A stretch of DNA of 20,872 nucleotides from an uncultured Prevotella sp. (GTDB lineage Bacteria; Bacteroidota; Bacteroidia; Bacteroidales; Bacteroidaceae): contig CABVDL010000043.1 in NCBI GenBank assembly GCA_902497035.1, positions 1-20,872 on the forward strand. The letters are read 5' to 3'. Made by a program: the position numbers and the translations under genes. Below the pieces are notes generated by a model that made no database searches, had not been told where the DNA came from, and was given only the letters and a program-made list of their open reading frames with translations. Positions 9,525-17,413 of the stretch are shown here, piece by piece (position 1 is the first letter of the stretch; each line of letters starts with the position of its first letter).

Positions 9525-9600
9525 ACGGAGGCCAGCAAATCTAAAAATGCACCTGTTGCCCCGTGCCGGTAATGTCGCTTTGGGGGATATGCCACCAGTC

Positions 9601-10368
9601 CTAATAGGACGCGGTGCATGGAATGCCGGCCGCCTCAACCAAAGCCTTGATGCGGTCGAGCTCCTCGTGACTGGCTTTGAGCAACTTACGGTCGGGTGTC
9701 TCACGGTCAATGGTATAGACCATCACCTCCCGCGGTGCGATATATTTCACGGCATCGAGCCACGGCAGAACATATTCGTCGCCCGTATTGTCGGTACCGT
9801 CGCCTTTCATAAACATGGTCTGGATGATGACGTGACCGTTGAACCACTTTAGGTTTTCTATGATTTGTCTCACGTCGTATGTGGGCTGTGTCGGGCGGTC
9901 AACGCGGTGTATATAGTCCTGGTTGACGGTATCGAGCTTCAGAATGTTGTTGTCCACTTTGAGCAGCGCATTCCTCACTGTTTCCTTTCCCGAGAACGTG
10001 GAATTGCTCAGGACACTGATTTTTGCCTTTGGACACCAGCGGTCGCGCAGTGCGATGGTATCGTCGATAATCCCGGCAAAGTGGGGGTTGCCCGTCGGCT
10101 CGCCGTTGCCGGCGAATGTCAGCACGTCGGGGTGGGTGCCGTCGTCGTGCATCTTTATGAGCTGCTTCTCCAGCGCACGGCCGACCTCCTCGCGGGTAGG
10201 GTAGGGGGAGTGCGTGCGGTGGTCTCCGTTGAAGCCACATTCGCAATAAAGGCAGTCGAATGTGCATATCTTGCCGTCGGCCGGCATGAGGTTGATGCCG
10301 AGACTCAGTCCGAGACGGCGGCTGTGGATGGGTCCGTAGATGGGACTTGGATAGATAATGGTACTCAT
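9601..10368 (-). CDS. Radical SAM protein (COG0731-like), unknown substrate
   Basis: Iron-sulfur enzyme of 255 residues. The [4Fe-4S] cluster motif CxxxCxxC is at C35, C39 and C42 (CTFDCLYC) and is preceded by SRRLGLSLGINL. That head is typical of the wyosine-like radical SAM group COG0731. FAGNGEPTGNP (about 85-95) is the SAM-contacting GGE-type motif. The protein lacks the tyrosine-wyosine TYW1 flavodoxin domain, and bacteria do not make wyosine, so its role is not known. It is short, with no C-terminal extra cluster domain visible. It is convergent with the HD gene and divergent from ftsX, with its own -7 box upstream. Fold and cofactor are certain; function is not. Confidence 0.9.
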   Translation of the reverse strand: MSTIIYPSPIYGPIHSRRLGLSLGINLMPADGKICTFDCLYCECGFNGDHRTHSPYPTREEVGRALEKQLIKMHDDGTHPDVLTFAGNGEPTGNPHFAGIIDDTIALRDRWCPKAKISVLSNSTFSGKETVRNALLKVDNNILKLDTVNQDYIHRVDRPTQPTYDVRQIIENLKWFNGHVIIQTMFMKGDGTDNTGDEYVLPWLDAVKYIAPREVMVYTIDRETPDRKLLKASHEELDRIKALVEAAGIPCTASY

Positions 10369-10410
10369 ATTTTTTGTTTCTTATTCTTCTTGTGATGCTT
10401 GTTGACAGTG

Positions 10411-10418
10411 CAAAGTTA
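10411..10418 (-). promoter_or_regulatory. Candidate -7 box for the radical SAM gene
   Basis: On the minus strand this reads TAACTTTG, a perfect TAnnTTTG box, 42 bases upstream of the ATG. No TTG-type -33 element is visible at the expected distance. Confidence 0.55.
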
Positions 10419-10515
10419 GCAAAAAGTTACATCGTCCGTATTGATTTACCTGCTATTTTGATGCTAACCGAAGTTACCGTTGTTAACGACCGTTAATTGT
10501 TCTCTCGGTCGTAAT

Positions 10516-10531
10516 TATTTTTGTACTTTTG
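10516..10531 (+). promoter_or_regulatory. Candidate -7 boxes for the ftsX operon
   Basis: Two overlapping-phase matches to TAnnTTTG stand side by side: TATTTTTG (10516-10523) and TACTTTTG (10524-10531). They lie 39 and 31 bases before ATG 10563. A TTG at 10497-10499 could serve as the -33 element, though the spacing fits neither box exactly. Which one is used cannot be told. Confidence 0.55.
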
Positions 10532-10562
10532 TACCAACTATGTCGTAATATGCGATTTTGAA

Positions 10563-11447
10563 ATGAACAGGAAACACAGAAAGAGCAAGGGCCGCTCCGC
10601 CCGCCTTCAGTCGGTGACGCTTTGCATCAGCACCGCCCTTGTGCTTATATTGCTTGGCCTTGTCGTCTTTTCCACACTCCTGGGCCGCAATCTGTCGGCG
10701 CTGGTAAGGGAAAACCTGCTGGTCACAGTGATGCTGGAGCATGATATGGGCGACAGCGAGGCCCAGACCCTGACACGCAGCATTTCGCAGCGTCCGTACA
10801 TCAAGACCATCAAATTTGTCAGTTCCGGCGAGGCCTTGAGAGAAGCAGCCCGGGAGATGGGTTCAGACCCGAGAACGTTCACCGACGGTGTCAATCCGTA
10901 CACCTCGTCCATCGAGCTGACGCTCAAGAGCGACTATGCCAACAACGACTCCCTGCAATGGATTGCCCGTGAGTTGAAGAAATATCCCAAGGTGGCTCAA
11001 ATCAGCTATCAGCGCGACCTGATTAATATGGTCAACGAAAACCTGGCCAAGACAGGCCTGATATTGCTGGTGCTGGCCGTGCTGCTGACCATCGTGTCAT
11101 TCTCGCTCATCAACAACACGGTGCGGCTCGGCATCTACGCGCGCCGCTTCTCCATTCACACCATGAAGCTTGTGGGTGCCTCGTGGGGCTTTATCCGTGC
11201 GCCGTTCGTCAGACGGTCGGTGGTCATCGGCATGCTGGCGGCGCTGCTTGCTTGCGTGGCGCTCGGCTTCTGCTTTTATGGCCTGTATTGCAGTGAGCCG
11301 GAAATTGTCACTGTCGTGTCGTGGCGCGAGCTGGCCATCACGGGTGTGGTGGTGTTCGGCTTCGGCATCATCATTACCGCCATCTGCACCTGTATTTCCG
11401 TCAACCGCTTCCTGCGCATGAAAGCAGGCGAACTTTATAAGATTTAA
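10563..11447 (+). CDS. ftsX: Cell division protein FtsX
   Basis: Inner-membrane protein of 294 residues, the permease-like partner of the ATPase FtsE, which controls peptidoglycan hydrolases during division. It has a basic cytoplasmic N-terminus (MNRKHRKSKGR), a first membrane segment at about 17-41, an extracytoplasmic domain (about 42-163) and three further segments at about 165-185, 220-243 and 257-280. The block NNTVRLGIYARRFSIHTMKLVGAS is the FtsX family hallmark. ATG 10563 is preferred to the upstream TTG at 10521, which falls in the promoter. ftsE is not in this window. The gene heads the run DUF3098 / uppP / truB / queA / folK. Confidence 0.95.
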   Translation: MNRKHRKSKGRSARLQSVTLCISTALVLILLGLVVFSTLLGRNLSALVRENLLVTVMLEHDMGDSEAQTLTRSISQRPYIKTIKFVSSGEALREAAREMGSDPRTFTDGVNPYTSSIELTLKSDYANNDSLQWIARELKKYPKVAQISYQRDLINMVNENLAKTGLILLVLAVLLTIVSFSLINNTVRLGIYARRFSIHTMKLVGASWGFIRAPFVRRSVVIGMLAALLACVALGFCFYGLYCSEPEIVTVVSWRELAITGVVVFGFGIIITAICTCISVNRFLRMKAGELYKI

Positions 11448-11457
11448 TGATTAAACA

Positions 11458-11730
11458 ATGGATAAGAGAAATTTAGCTTTCGACCGAACCAATTTCATCC
11501 TGCTGGGCATTGGCTTTGCCGTCGTCGTCATCGGGTTCATTCTGATGAGTGGACCGGGTTCAACGGAGCAGGCTTTCAACCCCGATATCTTCAGCTTCAG
11601 GCGCATCAAGGTCGCTCCTGTCGTGTGTTTCATCGGATTTATTTCCATGATTTATGCCATCATCCGTAAGCCGAAAGACAACGGCGTGACAGCAGACAAC
11701 AAAGAAGATAATGCCATAACCAAGCAGTAA
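11458..11730 (+). CDS. DUF3098 family membrane protein
   Basis: Small membrane protein of 90 residues with two predicted segments (about 13-31 and 52-69) and a polar, charged C-terminal tail (71-90). The pattern FDRTNFILLGIGF and the linker FNPDIFSFRRIKVAPVV are characteristic of DUF3098, a Bacteroidota family of unknown function. It starts 10 bases after ftsX, and its stop codon overlaps the uppP start by one base (TAATG). The tight coupling to FtsX and UppP suggests a role near division or lipid-carrier recycling, but that is context only. Confidence 0.88.
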   Translation: MDKRNLAFDRTNFILLGIGFAVVVIGFILMSGPGSTEQAFNPDIFSFRRIKVAPVVCFIGFISMIYAIIRKPKDNGVTADNKEDNAITKQ

Positions 11731-12605
11731 TGACATTAATTCAGACCATTATCATTGCCATTGTGGAGGGACTCACGGAGTTTCTTCCCGTCTCTTCAAC
11801 GGGCCACATGCTTATCGCCGAGAACTTGCTTGGCGTGGAGAATTCAGCCTTTGTCCGTGCTTTCACGGTCATTATACAGTTTGGCGCCATCCTTTCCGTG
11901 GTGGTGCTTTATTGGAACCGCTTCTTCCGTCTTGACCATACGCCGGCCCCGGACGGCAGTTCGGCATGGCAGCGCATAAAGCACAAGTGGAATTTCTATT
12001 GGCTTCTTATAGTGGCTTTCATCCCTACCGGAGTGATTGGTTTCGCCGTCAAGAAGAGCGGTATGATAGACTTCATGCTCGACCCCAAGAATGCCATCTG
12101 GATAGTGCCTGTCATGCTGGTCATTGGCGGCGTGTTCATGTTGTTCTGTGACAGGATATTCAATAAGGGCAGTGAGGCAAACGCGCTGACCGAGCGCCGT
12201 GCGTTTTGGATAGGCATGATACAGTGCTTCTCCATGATACCCGGTACGAGCCGCAGTATGGCCACCATCGTGGGAGGCATGTCGCAGAAGCTCACGCGCC
12301 GTCGCGCCGCCGAGTTCTCGTTCTTCCTTGCCGTCCCCACAATGGCGGCTGCTACCGGACTTGATTTCCTTGAGCTTTTCGTAGGAGACGAGGCGGTGGG
12401 CACTTCATGGGCCACTGCCGACAACATCATCATGCTCATCGTCGGCAGCGTGGTGGCGTTTGTCGTGGCCTTGGTTGCCATGAAATGGTTTGTCGATTTC
12501 CTCTCAAAATACGGGTTCAAGTGGTTTGGCATCTACCGTATCATCGTGGGTGCGTTCATTCTGATCTGGATGCTGACCGGCCACAGCATGGTTATGTTTG
12601 ATTAG
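11730..12605 (+). CDS. uppP: Undecaprenyl-diphosphatase UppP/BacA
   Basis: Polytopic inner-membrane phosphatase of 291 residues that removes a phosphate from undecaprenyl pyrophosphate, regenerating the lipid carrier for peptidoglycan and other envelope polymers. Both family motifs are present: EGLTEFLPVSSTGH (13-26, catalytic glutamate region) and PGTSRS (171-176). Length is slightly above the E. coli protein (273). The extra residues form a loop around 66-88. The ATG overlaps the DUF3098 stop, and truB follows after 3 bases, so expression is operonic. In this family overproduction gives bacitracin resistance. Confidence 0.97.
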   Translation: MTLIQTIIIAIVEGLTEFLPVSSTGHMLIAENLLGVENSAFVRAFTVIIQFGAILSVVVLYWNRFFRLDHTPAPDGSSAWQRIKHKWNFYWLLIVAFIPTGVIGFAVKKSGMIDFMLDPKNAIWIVPVMLVIGGVFMLFCDRIFNKGSEANALTERRAFWIGMIQCFSMIPGTSRSMATIVGGMSQKLTRRRAAEFSFFLAVPTMAAATGLDFLELFVGDEAVGTSWATADNIIMLIVGSVVAFVVALVAMKWFVDFLSKYGFKWFGIYRIIVGAFILIWMLTGHSMVMFD

Positions 12606-12608
12606 CGC

Positions 12609-13298
12609 ATGGACTTCATCAAGGGAGAGATTATCGCCATCGACAAGCCCTACCGCATGTCGAGTTTCGGGGCCCTGGCCCATATCCGCTACCTGCTCTC
12701 ACAGCATGTGGGACAGAAGGTGAAGGTGGGGCATGCGGGCACGCTTGACCCGCTGGCCACTGGTGTGCTGATACTCTGCACGGGGCACTGCACCAAGCAG
12801 ATAGAGACACTACAGGCTCACGACAAGGCCTATACGGCTACCCTGCAGCTGGGCGCGACCACTGACAGCTACGACATGGAGCATCCGGTCAACAAGACCT
12901 ATCCGTGGCAGCATATCACGCGCGAGATGGTTGAGGACACGCTCAAGCAGTTTGTCGGTGACATCGACCAGGTGCCGCCCACCTACAGCGCCTGCAAGAT
13001 TGAGGGAAAGCGGGCGTACAAGATGCGCCGCGACGGCGAGCAGGTGGAGCTGAAGCCGAAGCACATCCATATAGACAGCATCACGCTCACTTCGTTTGAT
13101 GCCGGCAAGGGGCAGATGAGCATTGACGTGGTATGCGGCAAGGGTACTTACATCCGCGCTTTGGCCCGCGACATCGGGCGCGCGCTCAACAGTGGCGCCT
13201 ATCTGACCTCACTAAGACGGACCAGGGTGGGCGACATCACCGTCAGCGACTGTATCAGCTTTGACCATTTTGATGAATGGCTGAACGGGATAAAATAA
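12609..13298 (+). CDS. truB: tRNA pseudouridine(55) synthase TruB
   Basis: Makes pseudouridine at position 55 in the T-loop of tRNAs. It has 229 residues, with the catalytic aspartate D47 in GHAGTLDPLATGVL (41-54). Other family blocks are KAYTATLQLGATTDSYD, QVPPTYSACKIEGKRAYKMRRDG and CGKGTYIRALARDIG. It is about 80 residues shorter than the E. coli enzyme (314), so the C-terminal RNA-binding (PUA-like) domain is missing; as I recall this is usual in Bacteroidota. The start is 3 bases after the uppP stop. Confidence 0.96.
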   Translation: MDFIKGEIIAIDKPYRMSSFGALAHIRYLLSQHVGQKVKVGHAGTLDPLATGVLILCTGHCTKQIETLQAHDKAYTATLQLGATTDSYDMEHPVNKTYPWQHITREMVEDTLKQFVGDIDQVPPTYSACKIEGKRAYKMRRDGEQVELKPKHIHIDSITLTSFDAGKGQMSIDVVCGKGTYIRALARDIGRALNSGAYLTSLRRTRVGDITVSDCISFDHFDEWLNGIK

Positions 13299-13307
13299 AT
13301 AAGGAAT

Positions 13308-13314
13308 AAAGGAG
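13308..13314 (+). promoter_or_regulatory. Strong Shine-Dalgarno site of queA
   Basis: AAAGGAG ends 5 bases before ATG 13320. Most genes in this window have no such site, so this one stands out and fixes the queA start. Confidence 0.7.
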
Positions 13315-13319
13315 TAAAT

Positions 13320-14513
13320 ATGAAATTATCACAATTCAAATTTGATTTGCCTCAGAACCTCATTGCGCTCTATCCTCACAGTTTTGAGAGGGAGTTTACC
13401 AACGATGACGGCACAAAGGGCTCGTTTCGCGTTACTCGCCGTGACGAGTCACGCCTGATGGTGCTGCACCGTACGACGGGCGAGATAGAACTCTTCAAGA
13501 AAGACAGCAAAGGCAAGCCTATTGAAGGTGATTATTTGGATTTCCGCAATATCATCGACTATTTCGACGATGGTGACACGTTTGTGCTCAACGACACCAA
13601 GGTCTTCCCCGCCCGTCTGTATGGCACCAAGGAAAAGACCGACGCCAAGATAGAGGTGTTTATTCTCCGCGAGCTGAATGAGGAGACCCATCTTTGGGAT
13701 GTGCTGGTTGAGCCTGCGCGCAAGATCCGCATAGGCAACAAGCTCTTCTTTGATGAGGTGGGCACCATGGTTGCTGAGGTTTATGACAACACCACGAGCC
13801 GTGGCCGCTCGCTGCGTTTCCTCTACGACTGCCCGCATGACCAGTTCAAGCACGACCTCTTCGCCCTTGGCGAGACGCCGTTGCCGGTGTATATCCTCAA
13901 TGGCCGTCCGGCTGACCCCGACATGGAGGGCATGCATGTGCACTCTCATGCCACGAAGGAGGACATGGAGAACTTCCAGTGCATCTTTGCCAAGAATGAG
14001 GGAGCCGTCACCGCTCCGGCAACGGGGCTGCATTTCAGCCGTGAGCTGATGAAGCGCATGGAAATCAAGGGCATCAATAGCGCTTATATCACGCTGCACT
14101 GCGGTCTGAGCAATTTTGCTCCGATTGAGGTGGAGGACCTGACCAAGCACAAGATGGACTCTGAGCAGATGGCAGTCGGCAAGGAGGCCTGCGACATCGT
14201 CAACCGCACGAAGATGGCGGGTCACCGCATCTGCGTGGTCGGCACAAGCACGGCAAAGGCTACGGAGACTGCCGTCGGCACCGACGGCATGCTGAAAGAG
14301 TATGACGGATGGACCAGCAAGTTCATCTTCCCGCCCTATGAGTTCCAGTTGGCCAATGCGATGGTGGCCAATTTCTACCATCCCGAATCGACGCTGCTCA
14401 TGTCGACCGCAGCTTTCGGCGGTTACGATAATGTGATGGAGTGCTATCGTCTGGCCGTAAAGCATGGCTATAAGTTCGGCTGCTTCGGCGACAGCCTGCT
14501 CATGGTGGACTAA
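13320..14513 (+). CDS. queA: QueA-like tRNA ribosyltransferase-isomerase (divergent, with insertions)
   Basis: Transfers and isomerises the ribosyl part of S-adenosylmethionine onto preQ1 at the tRNA wobble position to form epoxyqueuosine. It has 397 residues, against about 345-350 normally. The excess seems to sit in three inserts: about 20-40 (EREFTNDDGTKG region), 60-75, and 200-212 (GMHVHSH). Family landmarks are recognisable: NDTKVFPARLYG (91-102), KHKMDSEQ (277-284) and a C-terminal FIFPPYEF...STLL...FGG. Several conserved motifs are altered. TAPATGLHF replaces TAPTAGLHF (231-239). GLSNFAP (262-268) lacks the usual GLGxFR arginine. GTSTAKATE (308-316) replaces GTTxxRxxE. It overlaps no neighbour and lies 21 bases after truB. 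The family call is solid; full activity is less certain. Confidence 0.88.
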   Translation: MKLSQFKFDLPQNLIALYPHSFEREFTNDDGTKGSFRVTRRDESRLMVLHRTTGEIELFKKDSKGKPIEGDYLDFRNIIDYFDDGDTFVLNDTKVFPARLYGTKEKTDAKIEVFILRELNEETHLWDVLVEPARKIRIGNKLFFDEVGTMVAEVYDNTTSRGRSLRFLYDCPHDQFKHDLFALGETPLPVYILNGRPADPDMEGMHVHSHATKEDMENFQCIFAKNEGAVTAPATGLHFSRELMKRMEIKGINSAYITLHCGLSNFAPIEVEDLTKHKMDSEQMAVGKEACDIVNRTKMAGHRICVVGTSTAKATETAVGTDGMLKEYDGWTSKFIFPPYEFQLANAMVANFYHPESTLLMSTAAFGGYDNVMECYRLAVKHGYKFGCFGDSLLMVD

Positions 14514-14534
14514 GCCGTGCGGCAACCTCTTGTG

Positions 14535-14948
14535 ATGGAACACATTGTTTATTTTAGTCTCGGCTCCAACATCGGCAACCGCAAGCGGCTTATCCGCAAT
14601 GCCGTCGAATTGCTCGGTAGCCGTGTTGGCCCGGTGTTGCGGCAGTCGTCGCTTGTCGAGACCGAGCCATGGGGCTTCTCGTCGCCCAACATGTTCTTGA
14701 ATGCCTGTATCTGCTGTCAGACGGTCCTCGATCCGCGGCAGGTGCTGCACGTGTCCCAGGCCATCGAAAAGGAGCTTGGCCGTACAGGGAAGACTGTGGA
14801 CAAAGCCTACTGCGACCGCGTCATCGACATCGACATTCTGCTTTACGACGATGTCCATATCGATGAGCCCGATTTGAAGATACCCCATCCGCTTATGAAA
14901 CAGCGCGACTTCGTGATGAAGCCGCTGAAGGAGATTCTTCCGCATTAG
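14535..14948 (+). CDS. folK: HPPK, 6-hydroxymethyl-dihydropterin pyrophosphokinase (FolK)
   Basis: Transfers pyrophosphate from ATP to 6-hydroxymethyl-7,8-dihydropterin in folate synthesis. It has 137 residues. The motifs FSLGSNIGNR (7-16), VETEPWGF (41-48), the metal- and ATP-binding RVIDIDILLYDD (95-106) and IPHPLMKQRDFVMKPL (116-131) are all present. ATG 14535 is chosen because the family starts right before the first strand; the in-frame GTG at 14517 would add six unrelated residues. It is the last gene of the ftsX operon, followed by a strong terminator. Confidence 0.95.
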   Translation: MEHIVYFSLGSNIGNRKRLIRNAVELLGSRVGPVLRQSSLVETEPWGFSSPNMFLNACICCQTVLDPRQVLHVSQAIEKELGRTGKTVDKAYCDRVIDIDILLYDDVHIDEPDLKIPHPLMKQRDFVMKPLKEILPH

Positions 14949-14975
14949 GTCTTTAACGCATATGAACGCATATAG

Positions 14976-15016
14976 AAAAGCGCCATGCCTCTGACAGCAG
15001 AAGCATGGCGCTTTTT
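14976..15016. terminator. Bidirectional terminator between folK and rpsO
   Basis: A GC-rich stem (GCGCCATGC at 14980-14988 with GCATGGCGC at 15003-15011) is extended by AAAA on the left and TTTTT on the right, with a 14-base loop. The A-run and T-run let it serve folK on the plus strand and rpsO on the minus strand. Confidence 0.92.
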
Positions 15017-15035
15017 CATTATGGCTATTGGCCGA

Positions 15036-15305
15036 TTACTTACGGAGACCCAGGCTCTTGATGATGGCACGGTAGCGCTCGATGTCACGCTCTTTCAGAT
15101 AGTTGAGCAGGGCGCGGCGCTTGCCGACGAGCTGAGTCAGGGAACGGGTCGTCACAAAGTCCTTGTGGTTGGCCTTCACGTGCTCAGTGAGGTGAGCGAT
15201 GCGATAGGTGAACAGTGCAATCTGGCTCTCTGCAGAACCCGTGTCCTTGGCGTCCTTGCCATACTTGCCGAAAATCTCGGCCTTCTTGTCCTTGTTTAAG
15301 TACAT
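15036..15305 (-). CDS. rpsO: 30S ribosomal protein S15 (uS15)
   Basis: Small-subunit protein of 89 residues, the exact usual length, that binds 16S rRNA early in assembly. The central block TGSAESQIALFTYRIAHLTEHVKANHKDFVTTRSL (described here only by its ends TGSAESQIALF at 22-32 and HKDFVTTRSL at 47-56) and the tail LVGKRRALLNYLKERD...YRAIIKSLGLRK match the family closely. It is divergent from typA and has a leader of about 112 bases if the minus-strand -7 box at 15418 is used. S15 represses its own translation in several bacteria by binding its leader, so the long leader may be regulatory. It ends before the bidirectional terminator shared with folK. Confidence 0.97.
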   Translation of the reverse strand: MYLNKDKKAEIFGKYGKDAKDTGSAESQIALFTYRIAHLTEHVKANHKDFVTTRSLTQLVGKRRALLNYLKERDIERYRAIIKSLGLRK

Positions 15306-15318
15306 TTGAAAAAAGTGA

Positions 15319-15340
15319 TTAATGGTGAGTGCATCATTAA
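15319..15340 (-). promoter_or_regulatory. Small hairpin in the rpsO leader
   Basis: TTAATG (15319-15324) pairs with CATTAA (15335-15340) around a 10-base loop, 13 bases upstream of the rpsO ATG on the mRNA. It is short and AU-rich, so its stability is doubtful. It is noted because S15 leaders are often autoregulatory. Confidence 0.25.
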
Positions 15341-15417
15341 CATCCTTTGGCCGTGGAAGCGCCTTAATCTGAACGCCTTACAGCCTCGAATGCATCGGTA
15401 TCTCCGAAAATGCGCTG

Positions 15418-15425
15418 CAAAGTTA
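15418..15425 (-). promoter_or_regulatory. Candidate -7 box for rpsO
   Basis: The minus strand reads TAACTTTG here, a perfect TAnnTTTG box. No clear -33 element is visible at the right distance. It gives a leader of about 110 bases before the rpsO ATG. Confidence 0.5.
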
Positions 15426-15469
15426 ATAATTTTATCCCACCTGACATAGCTTTTCCCAGTATTTTTTCG

Positions 15470-15477
15470 TAATTTTG
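15470..15477 (+). promoter_or_regulatory. Candidate -7 box for typA
   Basis: TAATTTTG matches TAnnTTTG and lies 39 bases before ATG 15517. The sequence about 19 bases upstream is T-rich but contains no TTG, so the -33 element is weak or absent. Confidence 0.5.
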
Positions 15478-15516
15478 CATGCAGATAAACGTTAGCGTAC
15501 TTTTAAGTTATATTTG

Positions 15517-17319
15517 ATGCAAGACATTCGTAACATTGCAGTTATTGCGCACGTTGACCACGGCAAGACTACGTTGGTTGACAAGATGATGCTCGCCGGT
15601 AAATTGTTCCGTGACGGTCAGGATAACAGTGGCGCAGTTCTTGACTCCAATGATCTGGAGCGGGAGCGGGGTATTACCATTCTTTCTAAAAATGTTTCCA
15701 TCACGTGGAAAGGTGTAAAAATCAATATTCTTGACACCCCGGGTCACTCTGATTTCGGTGGAGAGGTAGAGCGTGTGCTCAATATGGCCGACGGCTGTCT
15801 GCTGCTGGTCGATGCCTTTGAGGGTCCTATGCCGCAGACGCGCTTTGTGTTGCAGAAGGCCTTGAAGATAGGACTGAAGCCCATCGTGGTGGTCAACAAG
15901 GTGGACAAGCCCAATTGCCGTCCCGAGCAGGTGTATGAGATGGTCTTCGACCTGATGTGTGACCTCAATGCCACGGAGGACCAGCTCGACTTCCCCGTGG
16001 TCTATGGCTCGGCCAAGAACGGCTGGATGGGACCGGACTTTAACAAGCCTACCGACAATATCGACTACCTTCTTGACAAGATTGTAGAGGTTATTCCCGC
16101 TCCGAAGAAACTTGAGGGTACGCCCCAAATGCTGATTACGAGCTTGGACTACAGCAGTTATACGGGCCGCATTGCCGTGGGCCGCGTCCACCGTGGCACG
16201 CTCAAGGACGGCATGAACATCACCATCTGCCACCGTGACGGCTCGCAGGAGAAAACGAAAATTAAGGAGCTGCACACCTTTGAGGGCATTACCCACCGCC
16301 GTGTCGACGAGGTGGAGTCGGGCGATATCTGCGCTGTTATCGGTCTGGAGCATTTTGAGATTGGTGACACCATTGCTGACTTTGAAAATCCAGAGCCGCT
16401 GCCGCCTATTGCTGTTGATGAGCCTACGATGAGCATGCTCTTCACCATCAACGACTCGCCGTTCTTTGGACGTGAGGGAAAATACTGCACCTCGCGTCAG
16501 ATCAACGACCGTCTCCAGCACGAGCTGGAGAAGAACATCGCATTGCGTGTGGAGAACGTGGAGGGCTCTACCGACCGTTGGATTGTCAAGGGTCGCGGCG
16601 TGCTGCATCTCTCTGTTCTCATAGAGACCATGCGCCGTGAGGGCTATGAGCTTCAGGTAGGACAGCCTCAGGTTATCTATAAGGAGATAGACGGAAAGAA
16701 ATGCGAGCCTATTGAGGAACTCGACATCAATGTGCCGCAGGAATATTCCAGCAAGATGGTGGATATGGTCACGCGCCGTAAGGGCGAGATGACGGGCATG
16801 GAGACAGAGGGCGACCGTGTCAACATCACTTTCGACATTCCCTCGCGCGGCATCATCGGTCTTCGCACCAATGTGCTGACGGCCAGTCAGGGTGAGGCCA
16901 TCATGGCGCACCGCTATAAGGAGTACCAGCCTTTCAAGGGCGAGATTGTCCGCCGTACCAACGGCTCGATGGTCTCCATGGATACGGGAACGGCCTACGC
17001 CTATGCCATCGACAAGCTGCAGGACCGCGGCAAGTTCTTCATCGACCCGGGTGAGGAGGTCTATGCCGGACAGGTGGTCGGCGAGCATGTCCACGACAAC
17101 GACCTTGTGGTCAACGTGTGCAAGGCCAAGCAGCTCACCAACGTGCGTGCCTCCGGCTCAGACGAGAAGGCCCACATTGTGCCGAAGACCGTGATGAGTC
17201 TGGAGGAATGCCTGGAGTATATCAAGGCCGACGAGTATGTCGAGGTGACCCCGAAGAGCATGCGCATGCGCAAGATTATCCTCGACCACCTGGAGCGTAA
17301 GCGCGCCAATAAGGAATAA
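15517..17319 (+). CDS. typA: Translational GTPase TypA/BipA
   Basis: Ribosome-associated GTPase of 600 residues, the family's normal length, involved in 50S assembly and stress or cold adaptation. GTPase motifs are G1 AHVDHGKT (11-18), G3 DTPGH (73-77) and G4 NKVD (127-130). Switch I is marked by RERGITILSKN. Elongation-factor-like domains II, III and V follow, then the BipA-specific C-terminal domain (GSMVSMDTGTAYAYAIDKLQ to the end RKRANKE). ATG 15517 is preferred to the TTG at 15514. It has its own promoter and terminator, so it is transcribed alone and diverges from rpsO. Confidence 0.97.
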   Translation: MQDIRNIAVIAHVDHGKTTLVDKMMLAGKLFRDGQDNSGAVLDSNDLERERGITILSKNVSITWKGVKINILDTPGHSDFGGEVERVLNMADGCLLLVDAFEGPMPQTRFVLQKALKIGLKPIVVVNKVDKPNCRPEQVYEMVFDLMCDLNATEDQLDFPVVYGSAKNGWMGPDFNKPTDNIDYLLDKIVEVIPAPKKLEGTPQMLITSLDYSSYTGRIAVGRVHRGTLKDGMNITICHRDGSQEKTKIKELHTFEGITHRRVDEVESGDICAVIGLEHFEIGDTIADFENPEPLPPIAVDEPTMSMLFTINDSPFFGREGKYCTSRQINDRLQHELEKNIALRVENVEGSTDRWIVKGRGVLHLSVLIETMRREGYELQVGQPQVIYKEIDGKKCEPIEELDINVPQEYSSKMVDMVTRRKGEMTGMETEGDRVNITFDIPSRGIIGLRTNVLTASQGEAIMAHRYKEYQPFKGEIVRRTNGSMVSMDTGTAYAYAIDKLQDRGKFFIDPGEEVYAGQVVGEHVHDNDLVVNVCKAKQLTNVRASGSDEKAHIVPKTVMSLEECLEYIKADEYVEVTPKSMRMRKIILDHLERKRANKE

Positions 17320-17341
17320 CAATATGATTTCTTTAAGATAT

Positions 17342-17378
17342 AGGGGGTGTACCTGCTGAGGGTATACCCCCTGTTTTT
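17342..17378 (+). terminator. Intrinsic terminator of typA
   Basis: A 12-bp stem (17342-17353 with 17361-17372, one G-T pair) has a 7-base loop and is followed by GTTTTTAG. It starts 23 bases after the typA stop and separates typA from the ars operon. Confidence 0.9.
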
Positions 17379-17413
17379 AGTTTGACTGGCATAACTAAAA
17401 TGATATAAATACA

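Noticed and set aside
9525..9600. Terminator between the HD gene and the radical SAM gene
   Set aside because: Only very short stems (for example GTCCT-AAT-AGGAC around 9598) and no adjacent T-run were found.
13449..14945. 498-codon open frame on the minus strand opposite queA and folK
   Set aside because: It is antisense to two recognisable genes, and its His/Val/Leu-rich composition with no family motif is typical of a shadow frame in GC-rich DNA.
15508..17094. 528-codon open frame on the minus strand opposite typA
   Set aside because: typA is unmistakable on the plus strand; the antisense product has no motif and arises from codon bias.
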